From positions 7,453,203 through 7,517,202 of the forward strand of contig NZ_JAGINW010000001.1 of the NCBI RefSeq assembly GCF_017876405.1: a stretch of 64,000 bases of DNA, given 5' to 3'. This document shows, one piece after another, positions 43,319-50,904 of this stretch. Numbering within the stretch: position 1 is the first letter of the stretch; each line of letters opens with the position of its first letter. A program made the translations under genes and the position numbers. The notes under the pieces are model-generated. The model was not told where the DNA came from and ran no database searches. It was given only the letters and a program-made list of their open reading frames with translations. The stretch is from Kibdelosporangium banguiense (GTDB lineage Bacteria > Actinomycetota > Actinomycetes > Mycobacteriales > Pseudonocardiaceae).

Positions 43319-45064
43319 CTATTCGTGGAACCCGATCTGCCGGTGGGTTCCGTCGCACAACGGTTTGTTCGACGAGTGCCCGCAACGGCACAGCGTCATC
43401 CGGTTGCGGGCCTCGACCGGCTGCCCGTCGCTGCGTTCGACGGGAACCCGGCCGGTGACCCAGAGGGCGCTGGCGAGACCGTTCTCCTCCTCCAGGACCG
43501 ATATCGCCGGCTGAAGGTCCGCCTCGATGGTCTCGGTGTCCCGGCTGAGGCTGTAGGCGTACGAACCGGACGGGCAGTGGTCGATCAGGCCCATGATGTG
43601 CGATCGGACATCGGGATCACCGGAGTCGTCGAGCATCTTGGCGATCGGCCGGGTGCGGCCGATGCAGAACGCGGCGTGGATGCAGAGTTCGCCGACCCGG
43701 TGTGCCGAGATGCCCTCCCCGTCGTGGATGTGCTGAAGTTCGGCGTACGGACGCATGTTCGGCGCTTCGGTGCCGTCGAAAGGCTTTCCTTCCGAGTCCG
43801 GGCGGGCATGGCTTCCATCGCAGAACGGCTTGGCGCCGGACCGTCCACACCGGCACAGGGCGTACGTCTCCTCGGTGGGAATGTCCTCATGGGTCTGCCA
43901 CGTCAGCGACTGACCCTCCTCGGACACGATCTTCTTCTTGCGGCGCAGCGGAATCTGCCCATACACCAGGTACGGGCCATTCTCCAGCAACGTGATTCGC
44001 CGGGAGTTCCCCGTGCTCCAATGCCTGCGCTCCGGCGGCACGTACTCGAAGGTCGGGCCCGCGTTGGTCTGTCCGTCACCCGTCGGCATCGACATGAGAG
44101 CCTTTGCCTGCGCTCGCAAGGCATACATCATTCCTGTGGCCACGCGCATCAGCGACGGGCTGCCGTTGAATGCCCTTTCCAGCAGATGCAGCAGCGTACT
44201 GTAGGTGTGGTTGAATTCCTCCTGGGCAACGCGTATCGCGCTGTCGTGCGGGTAGTCCGTGATCCTTGGGTTGTGCCGCATGGGAAGAACGCCGTCGAAG
44301 TCGACCGTGATCTGCTCGCCGGTCGGCCCGGACTGCGGTGTGTCACCGGTACGGTACCGGCGGCCGAGCCGAAGTTCCTGGAAACGGTAGTAGTGCGCGA
44401 CTTCCTCGCGTTCGGGGTGGAAGACGTCGTGGTCGCCGTCCCACACGTCCGTGCGCGCGGCCCCTTCGCCCTGCTCGATGATCTCCGCCAAAGCGGCCAT
44501 CGCGGACTTGAGATCGTGCACGGCGATGACCTGGCCACCACCGCCCCTGAGGTGGAACGCGCCGATCTGCCGTTCCGGGTCGCCGCAGAAGACCTCGGCC
44601 TCGCCAAGTTCGGTGCACAGCCTCCCAATCCCGGCCTCGATCGCCGCGTAGAACTGCCCGATCGTCTGGTACTGGTCGGATTGCGGCGGCGCGTCGGCCG
44701 ACGCGGGTTGTTCGATCCGCAGGAACAGGTCAAGGGCCTGCGGCCCGAACGGCGCCAGGTGAACCTCCACGGACCGATCGCCGTGGGGGAGCGGATGCGG
44801 ATACGCCGGCAGAAGCCGTGGCGTGTCGAGCTCAGGCCGCCCTCCCACGGCGTTCAGCAGGTTCGCGGCAAGTGCCAGATGCAGCATCTCCTCGGCGAGA
44901 ACACTGCCGACCACATGCACAGCCTCCCCGTTGCGTTCCGGATCCAGTGAGTAAAGTGCACACATGTAAGGCGGAATGGTCGCGTGCTCAAGCTCGATCG
45001 CCCACTGCAGGTGGCGGCGGAGATCGTCGAGCGTGTCGATCGCGTGCGTGCCAGTGGTGTCCAT
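43319..45064 (-). CDS. Ferritin-like (VioB-type) domain fused to two CDGSH iron-sulfur domains
   Basis: A 581-residue cytosolic fusion. Residues 1-340 form a ferritin-like domain of the VioB/RebD C-terminal type, with probable metal ligands in ELEHATIPPY (Glu26) and AEEMLH (Glu58/Glu59, His62). Then a mitoNEET-type site follows near 403-418 (CRCGRSGAKPFCDGSH), a CIHAAFC motif near residue 460 that resembles divergent mono-cluster ferredoxin domains, and a second CDGSH site near 553-568 (CRCGHSSNKPLCDGTH). Each CDGSH has the 3Cys-1His ligand set for a 2Fe-2S cluster. It is divergent from the split VioB-like genes and probably supplies electrons or redox sensing. An ECF41-type promoter candidate lies upstream. 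Confidence 0.85.
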   Translation of the reverse strand: MDTTGTHAIDTLDDLRRHLQWAIELEHATIPPYMCALYSLDPERNGEAVHVVGSVLAEEMLHLALAANLLNAVGGRPELDTPRLLPAYPHPLPHGDRSVEVHLAPFGPQALDLFLRIEQPASADAPPQSDQYQTIGQFYAAIEAGIGRLCTELGEAEVFCGDPERQIGAFHLRGGGGQVIAVHDLKSAMAALAEIIEQGEGAARTDVWDGDHDVFHPEREEVAHYYRFQELRLGRRYRTGDTPQSGPTGEQITVDFDGVLPMRHNPRITDYPHDSAIRVAQEEFNHTYSTLLHLLERAFNGSPSLMRVATGMMYALRAQAKALMSMPTGDGQTNAGPTFEYVPPERRHWSTGNSRRITLLENGPYLVYGQIPLRRKKKIVSEEGQSLTWQTHEDIPTEETYALCRCGRSGAKPFCDGSHARPDSEGKPFDGTEAPNMRPYAELQHIHDGEGISAHRVGELCIHAAFCIGRTRPIAKMLDDSGDPDVRSHIMGLIDHCPSGSYAYSLSRDTETIEADLQPAISVLEEENGLASALWVTGRVPVERSDGQPVEARNRMTLCRCGHSSNKPLCDGTHRQIGFHE

Positions 45065-45118
45065 GTCGTTCTTCGGATCCCCTTGCTTGGACGATGTCGG
45101 TGTCGGGACGACAGCTCA

Positions 45119-45145
45119 GACCGGACAACGCCTCGGTTTGTGACA
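45119..45145 (-). promoter_or_regulatory. ECF41/SigJ-type promoter candidate for the ferritin-like/CDGSH gene
   Basis: On the minus strand TGTCACA (45145-45139), 16 bases, then GGTC (45122-45119), 54 bases before ATG 45064. The -35 box matches the usp and LtrA-like promoters exactly; the -10 box matches that of the 62-residue protein gene. Confidence 0.5.
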
Positions 45146-45268
45146 CGCCATAGATTTTCGGCAGTTCACCCACACGTGTGGAGCTCCGGCTGCCACGGGC
45201 TGTCGTGACGACCCTGTGGACCAGGGGATAGGCGTGCGTTCACAGGCCATTTGGGCAGCTGAGTGTCT

Positions 45269-45297
45269 TTGACCGGCACCAGGGTTCGCGATACCTT
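45269..45297 (+). promoter_or_regulatory. Housekeeping-type promoter candidate for the split VioB-like operon
   Basis: TTGACC at 45269-45274, a 17-base spacer, then TACCTT at 45292-45297, matching the TTGACn and TAnnnT pattern of the principal actinomycete sigma factor. It would start transcription near 45304, just inside the inverted repeat at 45300-45323. Confidence 0.5.
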
Positions 45298-45299
45298 CG

Positions 45300-45323
45300 A
45301 AATCGGGACTGGGGACCCGATTT
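45300..45323 (+). repeat. Inverted repeat in the 5' leader of the VioB-like operon
   Basis: AAATCGGG at 45300-45307 and CCCGATTT at 45316-45323, with an 8-base loop, 32 bases before ATG 45355. Its place at the expected transcription start fits an operator or an RNA hairpin; the sequence alone cannot decide. Confidence 0.5.
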
Positions 45324-45354
45324 TGGGGGATCGACGTCGTGGGGGGATGTCGCT

Positions 45355-47184
45355 ATGAGCTATCTGGATCTGCCGCGCGTGATCTTCGACGGGGACTTCC
45401 AGGCGGATGTGTCCACGGTCAACAACGACGTGCGGAACTTCGATATCGACACGTTCGACCCGGGGAGCGCCGATCGGGCGTGGAACCCGACTGGCAGTGC
45501 GGCGTTCCGGCTGCTGAACTGCCGGGTGCGGGACGCGCCCGGTGAACGGGAAGAGGCTGGGGCGAAAGAGGATCCGGTGCTCACCGCGGTGATCGCGGGA
45601 TCCGTCGACCGGGTGTCGGCCAAGATCGTCGACCTTGATCCGCAGTGGCAGCTGTCGTCGGCGTTGTGGGGCCTGCGCGTGGAGCTGCGGGCGGACGAGA
45701 ACCTGATCCTGGCCGGTGATTTCGAGCCGGCCTCGTTCCGCGACATCTGGTTCCCGCCGGTGTTCGGCACCCAGCGCCCCAGACCCACCGCGCGTTTCCA
45801 GTCGGTGCTGCACAACATCGTGTGGGCCCGGCCCGGGGTGTCCCGGATCGCCGACCGGTTGCGGGAGGCGTCCACCGGCGGCAAGTTGTCGATCCGCCTG
45901 ATGACCTTCGCCTTCAACGGCAACGTCAGCTCGCCGCGTTTCACCATCGGTTCGGTCGTCGGCGCCATCGGGCCGTACCGCCCGGACGAACCGCACACCT
46001 TCGTCACCGGGCGCCGGTTCGCCCCGATCGTCGACCAGAACGGGACGAACTCAGCCGGCGTCAACTACTTCGACGGTGTCGTCCGTTCCGGCAAACAGCT
46101 TGTCGTCGACCTCGCGAACGCGCTGCCGATCCTGGACGACAAGGGGACTGTCGTCGATCAGGGTGAACTCCGTTTCGGCGTGCTGCCGGACTCCGCGACC
46201 GACCAGGGGGCCACTGTCGTCGAGGGCGTGGGGTTCACCGCGCTCGGCGATCCACTGCCGTATCGCGATCCCGGATGGCTGCTGGACACCGGTGGAATCG
46301 CCACCATCGCCATCCCGCCGCGGGTCGACATCGCCGCCCGGCCGTTGGCGCTGTTGCGGGCCAACGCCGCCGATCACACGGTCGTGGTCAGGGAAACGCT
46401 GGACGGGTGGCTGGTGCGCGCCGACAAGCACATCCACCGCGCCGAATCCGGTGACACACTCAAGACTCGGGTGCACGTGGCCCGGTTCGGCCGTCCCGCC
46501 CCACGGGCCGAGGTGACGCCATTGCTGCTGGGACCGGCCAAAGTGGGCCCGCTGCCGCCGACGGGCACGCCTGCGACCGCCTTCACAGCGGAGCGCCCTG
46601 AGCGCACCGACGCGGACGGTCAGACGACCCTGCGGGTTCGGTGCTCGGATCCGGGCACCCCACGCGGCTACATCGACGGGCAGATCTACCAGATGGTGCT
46701 GGGCATCCGTGGCGTCGACGTGGACAGGCTGCGGCACAACCCGTTGGAGCCGATCACCGCGCTGGTCTTCGACGACTACGAGATCCCGGCCGGCCCGACC
46801 TGGCTGGACGACGTACAGCCGATCTTCAAGCAGTACGCCAACCTGTACCCGATCATGAGCGAACGCCTGATCCGGCTGGACGACTACGAGGCAGTGCGTG
46901 AGCATCGGGCGATCCTGCAGTTCGCCTTCTCGCGCGACATCGGCGATCCCAACGCGATGCCGGTCACCCGCGATCTGTCCCGTGCCAAGCGCCGGATGAT
47001 CCTCAACTGGCTGGCGTTGCCCGATCTCCCGGTCGGCACAGGCCGTCCACGACCTGTATCCAAACCGGACACAAGAGTCGCCGAGGCCGTCGAGGACGAC
47101 ACAGTCGACCCGACCGACTCCAAAGGACAGTTCGCCCGCGCCTACCTTCGTTCCGCCGGGGCAATCGAAAGGACCGAGCCGTGA
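45355..47184 (+). CDS. VioB/RebD N-terminal-like protein (first half of a split enzyme)
   Basis: A 609-residue soluble protein. Its opening MSYLDLPRVIFDG matches the start of VioB and RebD/StaD (iminophenyl-pyruvate dimer and chromopyrrolate synthases), which open with a LDFPR-type strand. It continues with beta-rich sequence over its whole length (FRDIWFPPVFGTQR, RLMTFAFNGNVSSPRFTIG, VVRETLDGWLVRADKHIHRAESGDTLKTRV). In VioB and RebD, about 1000 residues long, this part is followed in the same chain by a ferritin-like domain; here that domain is the next gene, overlapping by 4 bases (GTGA). Together they total about 950 residues. The substrate is unknown, and no tryptophan oxidase gene is nearby. 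Confidence 0.72.
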   Translation: MSYLDLPRVIFDGDFQADVSTVNNDVRNFDIDTFDPGSADRAWNPTGSAAFRLLNCRVRDAPGEREEAGAKEDPVLTAVIAGSVDRVSAKIVDLDPQWQLSSALWGLRVELRADENLILAGDFEPASFRDIWFPPVFGTQRPRPTARFQSVLHNIVWARPGVSRIADRLREASTGGKLSIRLMTFAFNGNVSSPRFTIGSVVGAIGPYRPDEPHTFVTGRRFAPIVDQNGTNSAGVNYFDGVVRSGKQLVVDLANALPILDDKGTVVDQGELRFGVLPDSATDQGATVVEGVGFTALGDPLPYRDPGWLLDTGGIATIAIPPRVDIAARPLALLRANAADHTVVVRETLDGWLVRADKHIHRAESGDTLKTRVHVARFGRPAPRAEVTPLLLGPAKVGPLPPTGTPATAFTAERPERTDADGQTTLRVRCSDPGTPRGYIDGQIYQMVLGIRGVDVDRLRHNPLEPITALVFDDYEIPAGPTWLDDVQPIFKQYANLYPIMSERLIRLDDYEAVREHRAILQFAFSRDIGDPNAMPVTRDLSRAKRRMILNWLALPDLPVGTGRPRPVSKPDTRVAEAVEDDTVDPTDSKGQFARAYLRSAGAIERTEP

Positions 47185-48215
47185 TCGAGATCGAGAAGTC
47201 GTACCTCGACGCGGTACGAGCAGCGACCACCCCGCGGGATCTGCACAAGTCGCTGCAGGCCGCCGTCGTCCTGGAACTGGCGACCATACCGCCGTACCTG
47301 ACGGCGTACTACAGCCTGAAGCCCGGCGAGAACGACGACGTCGCCGACCTCGTCCGGTCGGTTGTCATCGAGGAGATGCTGCACCTGACGATCGCGGCCA
47401 ACGTGCTCAACGCCGTCGGCGGATGTCCGGTGTTCGACAGCCGCGAGGTGGTCCTGGACTACCCGGCCCCGCTGCCGATGGGCACCGTGAGCGGCCTGAA
47501 GGTCCACATCGGACCTATGTCCATCGGCCAGACCGAGCTGTTCATGGCGATCGAGCAGCCCGAGGATCCCATCGCCGACCGGCCCGGTGACGACGTGGTC
47601 ACCATCGGTGACTTCTACGCCGCGATCATCGAGAAGATCAAGGAGTTCGGCGAGCCCGCCTTCGCCACGCCGTCCGCGCCGCAGGTCACCGCGCCATGGT
47701 TCGGGTCAAGGCAGCTGTTCGCCGTCACGGATGTCGCCTCCGCCACCAGGGCGCTCGGCGTCGTCGTCGAACAGGGCGAGGGCACCACCTCAAGCCCCGA
47801 GGACGGCGACGGTGAGGGTGAACTCGCTCACTACTACCGGTTCGCCGAGATCAAACACGGCCGTCGGCTGGTGCCTGATCCCAGCGCGCCGGAAGGTTTC
47901 TCCTACACCGGCGATCCGGTCGTGTTCACCCCGTCCGGCGTCCATCCGATGATCACGGACCCGAAAACCGCGTTCTACCCGCCCGGGACGACCGCGGGAC
48001 GGCTCACCGAACAGTTCGGCCGGACCTTCCGTCACCTCCTGGTCGCCCTGCAGAAGACCTTCTCCGGGCGCCCGTCGGCCCTCAACGCGGCCATGGGAAT
48101 CATGTACGAACTGCGCCTGCAGGTCATCGCCATGACCAAGACGCCCGACCCCAGACCCGAGCACGCCGACAAGTGCGTCACACCTTGCTGGACGTACGGC
48201 AGCCTCGGTAGTTGA
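47181..48215 (+). CDS. Ferritin-like VioB/RebD C-terminal-type protein (second half of a split enzyme)
   Basis: A 344-residue protein of the ferritin-like family found at the C-terminus of VioB and RebD. Probable metal ligands are Glu32 (LELATIPPY), Glu64/Glu65 and His68 (EEMLHL). The first 75 residues are closely similar to the N-terminus of the 43319-45064 product (both have ATIPPY, EEMLHL and AANxLNAVGG), so the two are paralogous domains. The GTG start overlaps the previous stop. Two cysteines near the C-terminus (DKCVTPCW) could bind metal. The likely role is oxidative coupling chemistry with the first-half protein. Confidence 0.82.
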   Translation: MIEIEKSYLDAVRAATTPRDLHKSLQAAVVLELATIPPYLTAYYSLKPGENDDVADLVRSVVIEEMLHLTIAANVLNAVGGCPVFDSREVVLDYPAPLPMGTVSGLKVHIGPMSIGQTELFMAIEQPEDPIADRPGDDVVTIGDFYAAIIEKIKEFGEPAFATPSAPQVTAPWFGSRQLFAVTDVASATRALGVVVEQGEGTTSSPEDGDGEGELAHYYRFAEIKHGRRLVPDPSAPEGFSYTGDPVVFTPSGVHPMITDPKTAFYPPGTTAGRLTEQFGRTFRHLLVALQKTFSGRPSALNAAMGIMYELRLQVIAMTKTPDPRPEHADKCVTPCWTYGSLGS

Positions 48216-48250
48216 GGAATCAATTAAGGGGGTGGTGCGTTACACAGGGC

Positions 48251-49273
48251 ATGAAGAAGATCGGTTTCCTGTCCTTCGGGCACTGGTCGGACAGCGCGTA
48301 CTCGCAGACGAGGACGGCGTCGGACACGTTGCTGCAGTCCATCGACCTGGCTGTGGCCGCGGAGGAACTGGGTGCGGACGGCGCCTACTTCCGGGTGCAC
48401 CACTTCGCCAGGCAGCTCGGGTCGCCGTTCCCGCTGCTGGCCGCGATCGGGGCGAAGACCGAACGCATCGAGATCGGCACCGGCGTGATCGACATGCGGT
48501 ACGAGAACCCGATGTACATGGCCGAGGACGCCGGCGCGGCGGACCTCATCGCCGGCGGCAGGCTGCAGCTCGGCATCTCCCGGGGATCACCCGAGCAGGT
48601 GATCGACGGCTGGCGGTACTTCGGCTACCAGCCGAGCGAGGGCGACACCGACGCCGACATGGCCCGCAAGCACGCCGAGGTGCTGCTGACGGTGCTGCAA
48701 GGCAAAGGGTTCGCCCAGCCCAACCCACGTCCCATGTTCGCCAACCCGCCTGGGCTGCTGCGTGTCGAACCTCACTCGCCAGGGCTGCGCGACCGGATCT
48801 GGTGGGGTGCGGGATCCAACGGCACCGCGGTGTGGGCAGCAGAGCAGGGCATGCACCTGATGAGCTCGACCCTGAAGAACGACGAGGGCGGCGCGCCGTT
48901 CCACGTCCAGCAGGCCGAGCAGATCCGGGCGTTCCGCAAGGCCTGGGGAGAGGCCGGCTGGCAGCACGAGCCTCGCGTGTCGGTGTCGCGCAGCATCTTC
49001 GCGCTCACCACCGAACAGGACCACCAGTACTTCGGCGGTGACGCCAAGAGCACCGACCAGGTCGGCTACATCGACGCCGACACCAGGGCGATCTTCGGCC
49101 GCTCCTACGCCGCCGAGCCCGACGCACTGGTGACGCAACTGGCCGAGGACGAGGCAATCGCCGAGGCCGACACACTCCTGCTCACAGTGCCCAACCAACT
49201 CGGCGTCGACTACAACGCCCACCTGATCGAGAACATCCTCACCCACGTCGCCCCCGAACTCGGCTGGCGCTGA
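48251..49273 (+). CDS. Luciferase-like (LLM) flavin-dependent oxidoreductase
   Basis: A 340-residue TIM-barrel flavoenzyme of the bacterial luciferase superfamily. The pattern is clear: MKKIGFLSFGHW, SIDLAVAAEELGADGAYFRVHHF, FPLLAAIGAKTERIEIGTGVIDMRYENP, DLIAGGRLQLGISRGSPEQV. Members use reduced FMN or F420 to oxidise substrates. ATG 48251 lies 35 bases after the ferritin-like gene, so it is probably the third gene of that operon and a tailoring or auxiliary oxidoreductase. A second start at 48212 has no better support. Confidence 0.88.
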   Translation: MKKIGFLSFGHWSDSAYSQTRTASDTLLQSIDLAVAAEELGADGAYFRVHHFARQLGSPFPLLAAIGAKTERIEIGTGVIDMRYENPMYMAEDAGAADLIAGGRLQLGISRGSPEQVIDGWRYFGYQPSEGDTDADMARKHAEVLLTVLQGKGFAQPNPRPMFANPPGLLRVEPHSPGLRDRIWWGAGSNGTAVWAAEQGMHLMSSTLKNDEGGAPFHVQQAEQIRAFRKAWGEAGWQHEPRVSVSRSIFALTTEQDHQYFGGDAKSTDQVGYIDADTRAIFGRSYAAEPDALVTQLAEDEAIAEADTLLLTVPNQLGVDYNAHLIENILTHVAPELGWR

Positions 49274-49278
49274 GCACA

Positions 49279-49305
49279 GCCCGGCCCCGCCGACCGGGGC
49301 CGGGC
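49279..49305. terminator. Bidirectional terminator hairpin
   Basis: GCCCGGCCCCG at 49279-49289 pairs perfectly with CGGGGCCGGGC at 49295-49305 around a 5-base loop, between the convergent LLM oxidoreductase and methyltransferase genes. Confidence 0.8.
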
Positions 49306-49309
49306 AGCC

Positions 49310-50230
49310 CTAGATCGCGGTCTTGTCGAGGGTGCCGTTGACGTAGAGCGTGTCGCCTGTGCGCAGGTCGTCGTCCTTGAGTGGCGGAAGGTCGTTGGCG
49401 GCGAACAGGTCTCGGATGGTGATCGCGTTCAGCGCCCAGCCGCGGTCGGTCAGATAGGGAGCGGCTTCGTTGCGCTCACCGAAATATCGCAGCCTCGCCA
49501 TGTCGGTGTCGAAACCGTGCGTCCGCCAGCGTTCGGACATGCTGTGCAGGCGTTGTTTCGTCTTGTCCTCGTCACCCGGTCGCGGAGTGGGCCTGCTCTC
49601 GGTGGCCACCCGGCTGCCCGGCGCGCTGAGCCCGGTGAGGGTGTCCAGCAGGCGGTCCTGCGCCTCGGGCGGCAGGTAGCCCAGCAGGCCTTCGGCGCTC
49701 CATGCGGTCGGCAAGGCCGGATCGAATCCGGCGGTCCGCAGTGCGGCGGGCCAATCGTCGCGCAGATCGACCGCGGCCACTCTCCGGTCGGCGGTGGGCA
49801 CAGCCCCTAACTCGGCCAGCGTGCGGGTCTTGAATTCGATGACCTGCGGCTGGTCGACCTCGTACACCACGGTCCCGGATGGCCAGGGCAGCCGGTACGC
49901 GCGGGAATCCAGCCCTGAAGCCAGAATCACGGCCTGCCTGACACCCGCGTTCGTCGCGTCGAGGAAGAACTCGTCGTAGAACTTGGTACGTACCTTGGCA
50001 ACGTCGATCCACACCTGCTCGACCAAGTCGCCGGGGGACATCTCCCCGGTCGCCAGCCGAGTAAGAAGATCGATGCCGACCGCCCGGACAAGCGGTTCGG
50101 CGAACGGGTCATCGATCAGCGAACGATCCGCGCGGGTCGCAATCGCCCGGGCCGCCGCAGCCGCGGTGGCGGTCGCTCCGACGCTGGACGCCAGGTCCCA
50201 GGTGTCTCCGTCATACCTGGCGGAAGCCAT
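49310..50230 (-). CDS. SAM-dependent methyltransferase, TIGR00027/leucine carboxyl methyltransferase-like
   Basis: A 306-residue protein. The N-terminal DTWDLASSVGATATAAAAARAIATR, the RSLIDDPFAEPLV motif and the SAM-binding ILASGLDSRAYRLPW loop, followed by VYEVDQPQVIEFK, identify the large actinobacterial TIGR00027 family, related to leucine carboxyl methyltransferases. The substrate is unknown, and such proteins are sometimes involved in lipid or secondary metabolite modification. AAAGGCAGGG precedes the ATG. It is convergent with the VioB-like operon and not obviously part of it. Confidence 0.92.
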   Translation of the reverse strand: MASARYDGDTWDLASSVGATATAAAAARAIATRADRSLIDDPFAEPLVRAVGIDLLTRLATGEMSPGDLVEQVWIDVAKVRTKFYDEFFLDATNAGVRQAVILASGLDSRAYRLPWPSGTVVYEVDQPQVIEFKTRTLAELGAVPTADRRVAAVDLRDDWPAALRTAGFDPALPTAWSAEGLLGYLPPEAQDRLLDTLTGLSAPGSRVATESRPTPRPGDEDKTKQRLHSMSERWRTHGFDTDMARLRYFGERNEAAPYLTDRGWALNAITIRDLFAANDLPPLKDDDLRTGDTLYVNGTLDKTAI

Positions 50231-50247
50231 ACGCCGCCCTGCCTTTC

Positions 50248-50696
50248 TTAGGACTCGTGCGGGGTGAGCAGGACAATCGGGATTACACGGTCAGTCTTCT
50301 GTGCGTACTCGTCGTAGAGCGGGAAAATGCGCGCCATCTGGGCCCAGAGAGGCCCGCGCTCAGCCGGAGACGCGACACGGGCGCGGGCGGTGAACCGGCG
50401 GGTGCCGACCTGCACCCCGACGCTCGGGTCCACCTGGAGGTTCTTGAACCACGCTGGATCGTCATCGTCGCCACCCTTGGAGGCCACGACGACGAAGTCG
50501 TCCCCCGAGGTGCCGTAGATCAGGCACGTGCGACGCGGCACACCGGTCTTGCGCCCGGTCGTGGCAAGCACAAGCGTGTACACACCGTTCGACTCGTGTC
50601 CTTCAGTTCCGCCCGAGGCCAGATACGCACGGGTCTGCTCAGCGACCCAGTCCACTGCGAGTCGGTAGCGCGGTCGAGATCATCGGCAACAGCCAT
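50248..50696 (-). pseudogene. Deazaflavin-dependent nitroreductase (Ddn-like), frameshifted near the start
   Basis: The body (residues GVYTLVLATTGRKTGVPRRTCLIYG, DDFVVVASKGGDDDDPAWFKNLQ, ARVASPAERGPLWAQM) is a normal F420-dependent Ddn-family reductase and is readable from GTG 50655. A good ribosome binding site (AAGGA, 7 bases away) and ATG 50696 open a different frame that reads MAVADDLDRA, a usual start for this family. In the main frame the same DNA reads RYRLAVDWVAEQ. A single-base indel between 50655 and about 50672 would join them. It is either a recent pseudogene, a sequencing error, or the short form initiates at GTG 50655. Confidence 0.65.
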
Positions 50697-50794
50697 GGCT
50701 GCGATCCTTTCAGGCCCGGAAGGCATTGGTCGCGCGACCCTCGTGCCCCTGGGACGCAGCCAGCATCACGTTCTCGACATCCGTAGCCAAAAGC

Positions 50795-50827
50795 CGCAGG
50801 GCAGGCCCAGACCGGACCTGCCCTGCG
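50795..50827 (-). terminator. Rho-independent terminator of the 50905-53996 operon
   Basis: CGCAGGGCAGG at 50795-50805 and its perfect complement at 50817-50827 with an 11-base loop. On the minus strand the stem is followed by GCTTTTGG, so it should stop transcripts coming from the STAND genes. Confidence 0.78.
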
Positions 50828-50904
50828 TGCTGCCTCAGTGCCCGTGACAGAGACCTGGGGATGTGCCTGTGCGCGCAAGATTTTGTGCCTGGCCGCGCCA
50901 CAAG

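Noticed and set aside
43325..44950. Plus-strand frame of 541 codons opposite the ferritin-like/CDGSH gene
   Set aside because: The minus-strand product has conserved metal-binding motifs throughout; the plus-strand frame is Arg/Val-rich with no recognisable features.
45355..49273. Indolocarbazole or violacein gene cluster
   Set aside because: Although VioB/RebD-like parts are present, there is no amino-acid oxidase (RebO/VioA), no chromopyrrolate P450, no RebC/VioC/VioD-type monooxygenase and no halogenase or sugar genes nearby.
50710..50901. Possible 63-residue minus-strand protein between the STAND operon and the Ddn-like gene
   Set aside because: It runs straight through the perfect terminator stem at 50795-50827, has no ribosome binding site and no similarity I recognise.
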